Assembly: GCA_014338405.1 (NCBI GenBank) | Contig: JTDE01000153.1 | Span: forward strand, 243,559-307,558 | Source of the DNA: Paragonimus skrjabini miyazakii | Lineage: Eukaryota > Platyhelminthes > Trematoda > Plagiorchiida > Troglotrematidae | DNA: 64,000 nt | Direction: 5' to 3' | In this document: positions 38,301 to 49,740 of the stretch, one piece after another | Position numbering within the stretch: position 1 is the first letter of the stretch | Layout of the letters: each line of letters opens with the position of its first letter | Made by a program: the position numbers and the translations under genes | Notes under the pieces: model-generated | The model's input: the letters and a program-made list of their open reading frames with translations, nothing else | Databases searched by the model: none | Told to the model about the DNA's origin: nothing

Positions 38301-38990
38301 CGTGTCTAGGTGTGAACAGACTATGGGGCTGTTACCACAGAGCAATTGTAAATCTGTTACGTAATAATGAAAACAATTTACAAGTTTGTACAAGAGGCAG
38401 AGAACCGCTTAGGCACCTCTTGCTCTGTTTTAATCGTGAAAAAGGTCAGACGGATTATAATCAAATTAACTGAAGAGAAGGAAGCATGAAGCAAGTTATG
38501 GGTTAACGGTCATACCAACTGAATGAACAATCTAACAGACACTACATAGCTGATGACTTGTGAAAATGGATGGCCTGTAGAACGGTAGAACTGTAGAACG
38601 CCGACCTACATATGTCGTTGTACAACAGCAAGAGAAAAGACAAGCATAGATTGGTGGAGGGCAGACAATTTGTCTGTTACACTCAAAGTAACCAACGGAA
38701 AAGTAGTGAACTAGCTCCGTAGTTGTCGAGACGGTGAGTCTAACAATACCATACATTCAGCCTTTGAGTCTTTTTGTCACGTCACTCTTGAACCAAAACA
38801 AGTAACAGGGCAGCAGTCTCGCTGACACGCACCATCGTGTTCACCCAAAACAAGCCATCCGCGCAGTCTGAATACTTCCGACCAACTACCCCCAACCTAG
38901 TCAAACAACGAATTCTAGCCACTGCGAAACCGATTACTATTCAGTACAAATGAGGTCAAACAGTTTGGGTGTAGTGTTTAACGTGTTATC
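35365..38990. other. Gene-free stretch downstream of Penelope-like element
   Basis: No recognised gene. A minus-strand frame at 37173-37388 has an acceptor-like gttttacag near its start and could be an exon (WDACEYLYSYWRSLNEKEH), but I could not assign a family or partner exons. The remainder shows only short chance frames. Confidence 0.4.
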
Positions 38991-39019
38991 GATAAGTCGA
39001 CTGAGAATAACAATACCTA

Positions 39020-39300
39020 TCCTTCACGAATTCGATAGCGTTATGTGGATGACACATTCGTAATCATGAAACGGGCCGCTCGCGACCAACTCCCAGTTTG
39101 CTAACTCAAAGTGAAACGGTATTGTATTCACGTTGAAAGCTAAAAACAGTGAGCGCTCACTTAATTCTCGAGACTGCCTGGTCAAATTAGATGAGCAACC
39201 GAGATTTCAGGATTCTGTGTACCGCAAACTAACTCATTCTGGTCAGTATCTCAAATTCATTTCGTTGAATCCAATTGGTAAGTGATACAAAAGTCACGCT
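39020..39300 (+). mobile_element. Penelope-like reverse transcriptase fragment
   Basis: The frame reads RYVDDTFVIMKR at 39036-39072, an intact motif C, and then after frameshifts LVKLDEQPRFQDSVYRK, LTHSGQYLKF and SLNP. The wording SVYRKPTHSGQYLNF is typical of animal Penelope-like elements. The fragment is a different copy from 33850-35364 and keeps the D-D pair that copy has lost. The GIY-YIG part is not visible downstream. Confidence 0.82.
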
Positions 39301-39959
39301 TTCATTTTCAAAAAGCAGCTGAGTATAAACTGCTTTCTCATTCGTTCCATCACAGTGACCGATTTCCATTCTCAATCTGTCCTATCGTTTTATTAAATTT
39401 TGCAGCTATCCGGTTCCCTTCATAGACCGTGTGTAACAAGTTCAAATATACACAGCCCGCTTTCTCTGGTTACGAAGGTTCTCACCTTATTAGTAATTGG
39501 GTTACCCCCTCCCCCAAAAATCGTAAGAAAACACTGCGTTCCTATAATCATTGTGTACTCTCGATCCATCCGTGAGTTACACGCTGCTATAAGTTGGAGA
39601 TGTATCTTGCTGCGAAGCAGGGATACTTGCGTCCAGAGTAAACGAAGATTAGCGTCTACGAAGCGCGAGTGCCAGTGCAGCTTATGGTTGGTAGCAATCA
39701 GTCGCGTTTTCCCTGCATTCATAAAAGATCGGCTAAAAGCGGTCTTGGTGAATATCTCAAGTTTAAAGCAGCAAATGTGTTATTCACTTTCGTTTCAAAA
39801 TTCAAACGAACGTGCTTAATACATCACACTGAACGACCTCGAACGAGCCTCCTGGTATCCGAAAATGAATTCTAATCGCATGTAAGCGCCTATTAACAGT
39901 GGATATTTGGTTGATGCGAATTAAACATTTCTCAAAATTGATGGCGGCCCTCATGTTCC
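39301..39959 (+). other. Unassigned stretch after Penelope fragment
   Basis: Open frames exist on both strands (+ 39400-39819, - 39420-39722). They may be shifted remnants of the Penelope element's C-terminal region, but I see no diagnostic motif. Confidence 0.3.
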
Positions 39960-40290
39960 TATAGACCTTTCAGTCAGCCCCTTTCGAAAAAAGCACTAGA
40001 CTCGAGTTTCGTTCTCATTAAAGCTCGTAAGTAGTGCCTGTCTTTACCACGACCAGAAGTTGAACTACGACCACACTTTCATAAGGCAAGCCGTGTTGAC
40101 CAGTGAACGGCTGAATTCCTATAAGATACGACTGAATTATCACATGCAAACGGCCAGCCACATTTGCTTGTGAGTAATGTTCAGATTGTCCGATCGCCTC
40201 GAGAGGAGACACTGTAACTGTCCCGTAAACTCTAATCGATGACCCAGCGAGAAGGACTTCTCTTCAAGTTGAAATTACAGAAATCATTAA
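39960..40290 (-). repeat. SINE-like repeat, reversed copy
   Basis: Its reverse complement carries GTGTCTCCTCTCGAGGC, a degraded tRNA-like middle, GGCACTACTTACGAGC, GCGAAACTCGAGTC-like text (ACGAAACTCGAGTCTAG) and AAAGGGGCTGACTG. The order is the same as in 33140-33460. The B-box region is more diverged than in the other copies. Confidence 0.68.
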
Positions 40291-41160
40291 AAATGTTGAG
40301 TGATAGTTATGTCACCTAACAGTTTGGCAAGTTTCAGCGAGTATTTGACACAACATATACATGTTCCCAAACACAGTGACATCGCCTACTGAGGCTGTTA
40401 GGAGATGAGGAGTCGATAATGTCAAATTTGACGAAAGGGAACAACAGTAGAACGCTTTAAATGTTTGAACATGGAGATCAATTACTACATGTGAACGACT
40501 TTCAATACAAAGTTGCGGCACTGAAACCGCTGCTACAAGCTCATCCCTCGCAATGACCTTTGAAGTGATGTGTACCTTACGTCGTCACAGTTTCGACTTT
40601 ATTGTCCACATGATGCACAAAGAACCACGGGGTCAAAAATGTCGTGCTTAAGAAGTTCTGAAGGCGACGACGTTGCGCTTAAAAACTAGCGAAGCGACAA
40701 GCTGAAAAAGGCTGTGAATCACCACTGTATATTTTAAAACATGAAAATATACTGCATACCCAAGAGAATCTCGCAGCGTTGTCTTATAAGTTCATGTTGA
40801 GCTTGCGTACCAAGTAACTCACCTCTGGACACAATCCCACACTACCAGTCTGAAGGTTTACAGTAGCACTTTATGCGGTAGTTGCTTAATTTGCTCAGCC
40901 ACAGTGTAGAAATGAACAGCGACTATCTCATCTTTTCCAACCGATAGCATCACAGAATACGTCGTTTGCTTTGGTAGACGAGCCCGACCACTAAAGCGAA
41001 TATTAAATCAAAAATATTCTTAGTTTCCTCGAACTGTTGTTATCATAGCTGAAGATGTCCCTATTCACACCTTCGTTTTATAGAGCCATTGTTGGCTTCT
41101 GAATTACAATGAATTAGCTCAGAAATTCGGTTACCATTAAAATCTATTCATGAACATTTA
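40291..41160. other. Gene-free stretch
   Basis: No recognised gene, RNA or transposon domain. Only chance-length frames are present. Confidence 0.4.
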
Positions 41161-41226
41161 CATGCAGTAAGAACCACTGCGCTTCCAGAGTTGTTTTCAA
41201 AACGTAAGTATAAACATTCCAGTCGT

Positions 41227-41473
41227 AATTCTTTTTCCCGTGTGTTTGACAGAAACTTCACATTTACAAAGGTTTCATCCAAAGAGCTGAGATTATTTCA
41301 TACTTACTGTTTTGCCGGCGTCAATTATACTGTTGGTATTAACAACAGTCGTGTCTTCAGATTCTCACCCATGAACTTATATTTCACAAATGTTTTAATA
41401 TCAGACGAAGGAAGATTCAAACCAGTTGCCGCTGTATTCCGATTGGAATCTTATGTGTACTTGGCTGTTGGCC
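41227..41473 (+). CDS. Possible exon of an unidentified gene, cut by scaffold gap
   Basis: A strong donor-like CAAAAC|gtaagt at about 41201 and a pyrimidine-rich acceptor ending gtgtttgacag at about 41253 bracket what could be a short intron. After it the frame is open to the N gap and reads FTFTKVSSKELRLFHTYCF, VNYTVGINNSRVFRFSP and AVFRLESYVYLAVG, a beta-strand-like pattern. The coding part would start at about 41254 and is truncated at 41473. A possible continuation from about 41669 (frame beginning GLFYNISHTRW) lies beyond the gap. The family is unknown and it may not be coding. Confidence 0.3.
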
Positions 41474-41573
41474 NNNNNNNNNNNNNNNNNNNNNNNNNNN
41501 NNNNNNNNNNNNNNNNNNNNNNNNNNNNNNNNNNNNNNNNNNNNNNNNNNNNNNNNNNNNNNNNNNNNNNNNN
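41474..41573. other. Assembly gap (100 N)
   Basis: Exactly 100 unknown bases, a scaffold-gap placeholder. It truncates the possible exon ending at 41473. Confidence 0.98.
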
Positions 41574-44500
41574 TTCTCTTGTAATATTTCGGTGATGAGT
41601 TTAGATAAAGACAGCAGTCGGCTACAAAGCACATGTTCGTAGGTAATCCTCAATAAATAACAAATTAGGGGCTGTTTTACAATATATCCCACACTCGATG
41701 GATTCCAGAAACCGGTGTAGACGCTAAAAGTACTTTTGGAAGTTGTGCTGAAACTCAACCTTTGTCAAGCTTCACAGACGACTTTTTTATTGCATATAGC
41801 ACAGCGGTACTAGCAGACTACGTTTACACGTCAAAAATCGTCGGAAGTACCACCAGTTTCGCAGCTGCCACCCATCAGGAATAAGTACTCACATAACTTT
41901 GATCACAAATCACGCTCATTTCATCACCTGCCGTTCACACATTAAAATCAAGAGACGTGTGAACATTCAAGAAGGCAATGTACCCCTTGTGAAATGGATT
42001 CTGAAAGAAAGCAAATCTTATGCTGGATATGAATGAATTTGTACGGTGACATTTTGAGTTATCAACGTAAAGCTTGCAGAGAGAAATTGCTTGACTTATG
42101 GTAGTTTGGTTGATGTGTTTCACGCCCTACGTTAGGTGCGACGTCCAGTGCTGAATTCACTTGTATTTTTGGTTTGGTTGTGGAAAGTTGATCCTAAACT
42201 TCCTTTGCATTTTGCTGCGTGCAGTGCACATTTTCGGTCAATTTTGCACTAGGTGACTGCACGTAAAGAGTGTGTCTCTTTTTTTCTGACGTATAATTAT
42301 CATTGCGTACGTATTAAAATTTTCGTTGTCTACTACTGTTTGGCATTCTTTTATCCACATACACACCTAACAATTTTAATGAGCCCATTTCCGACTGACC
42401 GCTGACCATTTTGCGGAGTTTTTAATAGCTCTGTTTTGCACGTTCTTCTGCCTGATGAGTAAAATATCTAGTTACTTTTCCTTTGAGATGAGGGAACATT
42501 TTTATCGCAATTCTGGAAGCAGTACCTTATAAATTTCAATTATCTTAACCATCTCTTTCAACGTGTTCGGACTTGCAAAACGGTCGTCCTATTCACCTTA
42601 CCGTCTGGGTCTATATGAATGAAACTGCCAACTAGACGTCGCTGATCGGACCATCCTAACCCACCGTAAGCAAGCCAACAGCAATCCTCGGCCGCTTCTG
42701 ATGAAATATCATTTCTAAGTTTGATCCGCGGACATAGAGTCAAGTGGTGATTTCCTCGGTATCTCGTATTTCTGACGACACAGTGTGTCGAAGAACTGAT
42801 ACTGAACAATGAAGTGTATCTAAACAAGTATCCACAAATGAACCTTAAATCCCTTCGGATCTGAGCATTCTATGCATCAGATCGTTGGGTTCCGGTCAAC
42901 AGTTACCTTCCGTTTCACTCAGTTTTAACTTTTCTTAGGCATCAAATTGATAAAAACAGTTAGAGATCTCTTCCGGGAAAACAGTTATATGATACGACCA
43001 GGTTAGCATAGTCAAATTTTCGAGTGTTTCATTGAATTTAACCGAGGCAATCCGGGGTATTGAAACAAGTCACGAACCGTAAGTGTTACGTTGGTCATGA
43101 AGCAGCAAGTCAAGAAATTACTGCTGCATTACTATCAGAGTGAGAAGAAAGTGTGTTGCGATACATGTGTTCCGTATAGTTTCAGTAGTTGCGAATGTAA
43201 AACATGTAGTTTACGTACGCCAGGCATCCGAACTAACGTGGCAAATGAATCTCGGCTCATTTTCCAGAAAGATGCATGAAACACCTAGGAAAGTACACCA
43301 TGATACTGTACCCGTAGTCCTGTGCCTTTGGTAACTATGATCGTCATTTGAAATTATTCTGAAAGTACTCTATTTTTCTCAATTAAACATTGTTCAATAG
43401 AATGAAGATCTAAAGTAGACAAATGAACTGAAGTTGTGTTAGGATTCACAGTCAAAACTGTGTCGAAATAATCAATAAACGTTTATAAGTACAGCTTTTA
43501 TGTAATAAGTTACGCAATGCTTTAAACTGTAAACCTACGGATAAAACTTGTATGAAACTGTCCTCACAAAACAGATGAACACACTTAATGAACAAGAAAA
43601 ATCGACTTGTTCTTTTCCACCGATTATAAATAAAATGTCGTACAAGTGCATTACAACCTTGTAACTGTTTAACTGTCTCCATTGGTAGCGCTACCCCGTC
43701 AATAAACAGAAAACTTGACAGATCAAGTCACCTTAATAATGCACAGAAACAGAACAAAACTCCAAGGGAAATAGTCATGGTTTCACAGTCTGGTGAAACG
43801 TGATGGTATGTACAGAGTCAACAGTTTGCTTACAATCTAGATAAAGCAGTCATAAGTGAACATCACGAAGGCAGTAGGAGAATAGCTTTGAAGCAATATG
43901 ACGGTGTTAAATCGTCCCGCTCGGGTAAAAAGAACACGACCTGGTAAGACACCAACTACAGAGTGCATCGACTTGTTCGATGGTACAGGCATATAAAGGA
44001 TGAATAGCCAAAGGCAAACGATCAATAACTAACTAACGAATCGGCAAGCACCTGCACACATGATTGGTTAATTTGTTGCATGACTTATCTGGCACAAGTT
44101 AGGACACGTGATCACGTGGGCGTGTAAGCGCGAGACCGCCTGCCCGGTTCCGATCCAACAGATGGTGTTACATACGGTATATGGAAATGACTTCATAGAT
44201 CCGGCGATTTTAATTACGAGCAGTTTTTTTTAAAAAAAACGACTGCATCTTTTAGATTAATGCAACAATCTATAAGGATAAGAACAGCAGCGCATAAACG
44301 AAACAAGGACAGTCCACTTTGCTTATGGCAAACAGGTTATTTTTGGTATAAAACGATCATTCGACATAAACTTTTGCGAATGCCATTTTTGAAAACCACG
44401 TTATCTGTAGAACTTATTTGATGGAAGAAATTATTTAGCAGTAAGAAATGGGATGAATCGCTAGCAAGACATGCGTTGGTTGGTCATCAAGTTTGATGAA

Positions 44501-45599
44501 CTTTCGAAAGGGTCCACAATTAGAGGCAAAATGCACTATGACATCATTGAAACTGTGAAAACTCCGTAGAGAACGAATACAAGACTGGACAGAACGGGTT
44601 CCTGCCTGCAAGATAATGCAAGTTGTTATACTGTGCATACATGAGTCTTCTTGACTGAATGATGCAATACAAATGCATGTTTAGCTCAACAGACTCGCTA
44701 AAATGCAGCGAGGAGAATCTGGGCAGTTTGCATCTGTCCATAACCAAATGTTAATGAGAATTTTTCTCAAGTCTTAAGCACCATAAATCCAAACTGAATC
44801 GTCCACAAGACACTGAAACCTTTGTATTCTATAACATTGTTGTATTATATCATTAACACTGAGTGCACTGATTAATCCGTTGATCTCGTGCTAGAATTGA
44901 TCGCAGAAAATAGGAAAACGTGAGAACGCTGAACGAACACACATGTTGAAAAATATTACGCCATTCCCACAGATTACTCAATAATTCCTGGAACGATTTT
45001 CACCGGCAAATACCTTAGTCATCAGCTTAAATGGTATATTTTGTGAGTATTAGGAACAAACGATTGTCTCAATGACAAGAGGAAGTTCAGTAAGAGGAAA
45101 AGAAGTACGCAAACCACTGACAGCGGCGAAACCGCGGAACACGAAAAATCATACTTGGAATATTCAAGTCCAGATCTATAATTCAGAACAAAACTCATCT
45201 GAACATGATGTTATACGGATTTGGAGGTTGAGTGTACATGAGAAACAGGAACAGACAGCTGGCACGAATACAGTTACATAAAATGGTACGTAAACAGGGA
45301 AGCGATAACCGCAAATTTAGTCGGTTAGTATAGCCTCAATCGTTAAACGAAGTTATACATGCACTAGGATAATTTCAACAGAGGAGTAACAATTCAAAAT
45401 AGACCGCTCAAAAGGACGCTGAGGTCAAAACTGATTGGTGTGCCGCGAATACCAAATTAAAACCAGTCGCCAGTACACAACATTTTCTCTTTCGAAGGTG
45501 TGATTCGGAACTAGCAGTAGTTGGCACAACTTTACTAATGATGTGACGCAAAACTGAAATACAACTAAATATTTCAAGTTGAACAACACTCACAAGCGA
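41574..45599. other. Stretch without a supported gene
   Basis: A + strand frame of about 70 codons from 41669 to 41883, after an acceptor-like aaattag, may continue the exon on the other side of the gap. A minus frame at 42558-42827 and others beyond 43 kb have no family resemblance. An exact TTTGTTGCATG at about 44072 resembles the end of flatworm spliced-leader RNA, but its context does not fit (see rejected items). Confidence 0.35.
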
Positions 45600-45850
45600 A
45601 AAAGGGTTGAGCGTTTGCATATGACAAATCGGTCGTGCCTAATGTGAGGTCAGTGGCGCAGTGTTGAACACGGTTAACCTCATCAAAGCGTGGCCGGAGT
45701 TCTAGTCCCGGCAGTGGCAAGGATATGCACTACTGACGAGCTGCTCAGATGAGTGCGAAACTCGAGTCCAGTACTTCTTTTCGAAAAAGGCTGGCTGTAA
45801 AGTCAATCTGAATGCGACAGCTGCGACCAATTGTGAATAATGTCCAACTT
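45600..45850 (+). repeat. SINE-like repeat
   Basis: Closely matches 33215-33460. Shared blocks are CGGTCGTGCCTAATGT, AGCGTGGCCGGAGTTCTAG, GGCAAGGATATGCACTAC, TGACGAGCTGCTCAGATGAG and GCGAAACTCGAGTCCAGT. An A-box-like GTGGCGCAGTGTTGAACACGG and B-box-like AGTTCTAGTCCC are retained. It differs from the 33215 copy by scattered substitutions and small indels. Confidence 0.78.
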
Positions 45851-47334
45851 GAATTTAACCAAATTCCCGACTACTCATCAACAACCAAATATGATTAGTG
45901 TTGATAAGTAACGCGTGAATATGTCTGAAATAATTTGAGCACCACAAATGGCCGCACACTTCGTACTCCCGTAGACTTTTCAACCAGTCCCGGAGGTAAC
46001 AGAGATACGATCTAATGACGTCCTCAAACAAGAGTGAAAGTCAGAGAGGTTTCATTGAAAAGCCTACAGGAACGCAAAAGATGCGATCATCTGTGAGATA
46101 TGTTCAAGTTATTAGTATCACTCTCCCCAACTAAGGCCAAGTTTAATAACATCTTGCCATTTTTATTGTAATTTACATATATACACCCGTAAATAAAACA
46201 ACTAGCATTAACTATAAGAGGAAATCAGAACGGTTTTCTTGGTCTACTAACTTTGTTATTCCAAATCCCAAGCCATTAAATGTTAGTCGTAATCAGTGTT
46301 GGCATTATATACGGATAAAGTTGTGAGTAATTATTTTGTCATAGTCATGTTTGCTAAATACACTACAGCTACACATTTCCATCATCAAAAATTAACATTG
46401 GGTTAATGCTCGAATAGTGTTCACATGACTGGCATCTCCTGCAATTAATCACAGTTGATCTGCTCGCTGACTCAGACTGAGGTGTAGGACCTGAGTTTCG
46501 TTTTTGCGAGAGAGCATCACAGTTAGCTTATCTCTGTCCGAACCAGGAGGTGATCTTCGGCTCCTCTGTTGTAAACAAGAATCTGGTGATTAACTATTCA
46601 CCCTGACGGAGGAATACGACTTAAAAGTCTTGCCACGCCTGCAAGTGAGTAACACTGAGTAAGCCCCGCTGTAGAACTGGAAGACAATAACTTTTCACTT
46701 GACTCTAATCAGCAATCCAACGTTCTATGCGTGTACATACACCAATGTGCAAACACATTGTACATATGCACGCTTGTTTTTCTCCGTCTATTCCACATAG
46801 TATTTTCAATTACACGGCGAAAAGCACTTTCGAAGAAACTCCACCTACAGTAACCGTCAACGAACCATGCCTGATATGCAGAAAAGCAATCTTACAGACG
46901 CAATAAAAATTCAAATTTTCACGCACAATCCGCTTACCCACAGTTGTTCTATCAACTAACTGTTGAAACCATCAAATGACTACAGTTTACTCCGAGTTCG
47001 TCCTCTCTGTTATCATCAAACATCTCAGTAATTCAATTACCCAGTCATTTGGAATTCAGGTAAGTTCTTTGTTTCCTATCAAAACAACTCAGTCGAGAGG
47101 CGAAGAGATGACGATGTGATAGACCAATCGAAGTGTGATTATTTTTCTCGATCGAACCTCGAAAGAATGGGAAATTTGCCGTTTCTCCGGCTTTCAACTA
47201 AACAACGCGCAACCAATCAACCAGACAAAATGCGTTGAAGCAGAAAATTTGGATAGGCCATATTAGAACGCGCTCAAGCCTCACAAAATATAGACAACCA
47301 GAGAGGATAGGGAACTGTTCCAAGACATACATAC

Positions 47335-47367
<33 letters not shown>

Positions 47368-48539
47368 AAAGCACATCTCACGGGAAGCATGAGTGATAAG
47401 GCCATACACTCACCAACACTCCCACCCTCCTCCAGTAGACTATGATTATGTTCATGTTTATGATTCTAATGACCTATTTGACTTGCTCCAATTTTTCATA
47501 TATAGAACGCATGTATCCTATGTAATTGTAAAAGCTCGGTGAGAATTGTCGAAAACAGCTGTTCACATAATTGACTTCTTATGAATTCTATGAGCATCTG
47601 GAAAAGACATTTATATTTGAAGTCGTTCTGATTCTCAAAATAGGTTCTGAGAATACCTCCATTTAGTAGTGATTTTAAAGTGGATGAGATTCATTAAAAA
47701 AAGGTCATAATTGTTGCAAATATTAAACATGGCGGCAAACCATTCAGATGCAGTCAGTCAGATGGCAGTACAAAGTTAAATGTTCCAAAGTTAACAATTC
47801 CCTTAAAATTGTACATTTCCTACGGAGACAGATATATTTATCGATGAGCGTTCCGAAGAAATTTGTCTACAGCAAAACTTGTTTCAGGATACTATTATAC
47901 AGGATACAGGATACTATTATATCATTCAATTAATATGTTGTAGGTTTTACGGAATGCAAACGGGTTGGAACACAAAGACCACTAGGAAAGTGTACTCAAA
48001 AGAACAGAGGTGACACATTTATAAACTGATTCCTCCCAATACTCTGTTACAGAACACAGGAGTTTAAGCAGAAAGACCTGCAGACAAACAAATGATTCTA
48101 ATAAATTAGCTTCAGGCTGATAAAACTATACAGAAAGACAACAGACCTATATTGAGGTAACCAGGAAACTGAATCAGAAAGCCTGAGATAATGACTGATC
48201 AATCAAAGATTAGGTAGACCACTATTTCACGAAAATGCGAAGATGAAATAGTGATATACGTGCCGATAACTGCAAACAGTGACTCGTGAAAAACTGAGCT
48301 CACTTTCCAAGCCGAATCAAACAAAATTCAATAGAGTTCAATGGAACAAGGCCTGTACGCTTCCCGAATGCAAAATAAAAGACAGAATAAGTTTTGGACA
48401 AAAGATGAACAGAAATACTCAACATGGGTTACCGGGCTCGAGACCAATGTTCAGGTTGGACGAATCGCACACAGAATAGGCTGCACTGACTGAAATCTAT
48501 TCACCAAGGATAAACGAAACAACTTGCCATTGCCTTTGG
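45851..48539. other. Stretch without a supported gene
   Basis: Around 45990-46100 a weak pair of SINE-end-like words occurs in opposed orientations. The AT microsatellite at 47329-47369 is listed separately. Remaining frames are short and unassigned. Confidence 0.4.
47329..47369. repeat. AT microsatellite
   Basis: A (CA)TACATA lead followed by alternating TA units with one TGTA interruption, much like the 28641 tract. Confidence 0.95.
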
Positions 48540-49740
48540 TTTAAGTTACAGATGAAACTCCCCCAGAAGATTCGGGAAACTGAGGGAGTACCTCATGACT
48601 GGTTTGTGTCAAAAAGTAATCCCTGTTTTCAAGAAGGGAGGTCGGTCTCTGTACCAACCACAGAGGCATCAGTCTAGTATCTGTTGCATCCGGGCTACTC
48701 GCTGGCCTCATTTTACGTCGAGTCAGTAAGTCCGGAAAAAGTGAGATATACGAAGAACAGGCAGGATTCCGATTTGATCGAGGGTGCGTCAATTACTTGT
48801 TTACTCTGCGACGGATCTTTGAATATCGAAAATCTTAATGGCAGCCAACGGGCGTGGTCGTTTCTGACCTAAAGGGTGATTTCAATTGGGTTGCCTGTAA
48901 CGGTCTCCGGAACTGTCTTCTTCGCAAATGAGTACGAGGTGAATGTTAAGGTCACTATATGCTCACTCTGCAATCAGGGTGGGAGTTTACGGACAACTGT
49001 CTCGGGCGTTCGTCACCTCTAGTGGTGTCCGTCAAGAGTGTCCGATTTCGCCCCTCTTTTTGAATGTATTTTATGAACGACATTCCAGAAAGTGCGCTTG
49101 TGGAATCCAATGAGCTTGGTGTTAAACTTCTCATTGGCACTAGTTCGACCGACCTAGAGTATGCGGATGAAGTTGTTTTAGCTCCTCTGCTGAAGACATG
49201 CTGAACAACGTGACTGAGCTGGTTTGTATGGAATGCGGCTGTTGTTAAAGTGAAGGGTATATAATGTTCGTATACGTTCTGTCTTGCTCTATGGTTCGGA
49301 TATGTGACCCGTTCACAACGGAGATGCCAAACGACTTGTACTTGACCATCGTTGTCTCCGCCAAATAGCCAGCATTAAGTGGACTGATCGCGTGAGCAAT
49401 GTGGCCGTTCGCCGGCGCGTAATGCTGGAACACTCGGGATGCGCGATCAATGGGCCAACTACTCACGGTACACAACTTGCATTGGTTGGGTCACGTACTC
49501 CATATGTCATCTGATTGTTTACCGTACCGGGCCTTTCGATACGGAGACCACCAACAGTTAGGTGAAAACACATGGTGGTCAAGTAACAACGTGGTCACGA
49601 AATATAAAGACCCTGAATGCTTCGCTAAACAATGTGGGTAGGTGACGCCCGCTCGTCTGAGGTCCACGTGATCACTCAAATCGCTACTTAGAAAGGCTAT
49701 CCGAAACGGTGGTTTGCCGCAGTCAATGGCGTACCTACAT
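48540..49740 (+). mobile_element. Non-LTR retrotransposon reverse transcriptase, decayed
   Basis: One frame from about 48648 to 48838 reads TNHRGISLVSVASGLLAGLI, YEEQAGFRFDRGCVNYLFTL and RRIFEYRK, the conserved first blocks of a LINE reverse transcriptase. VSDLKGDF (motif A region, about 48865), SGVRQECPISPLF (motif B, about 49025) and LEYADEVVL (motif C, changed from YADD, about 49155) follow in other frames. Then come VRIRSVLLYG, LDHRCLRQIA, VRRRVMLEHSGC, NLHWLGHVLHMSSDCLPYRA and the typical C-terminal region. Stops and frameshifts are frequent. The tail fits the RTE/CR1-like elements common in flatworms; the exact clade is not settled. Confidence 0.9.

Noticed and set aside
44072..44082. 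TTTGTTGCATG, like the 3' end of flatworm spliced-leader RNA
   Set aside because: The bases before it do not match the rest of the leader, and no GT donor follows the ATG, so it is a chance 11-mer.
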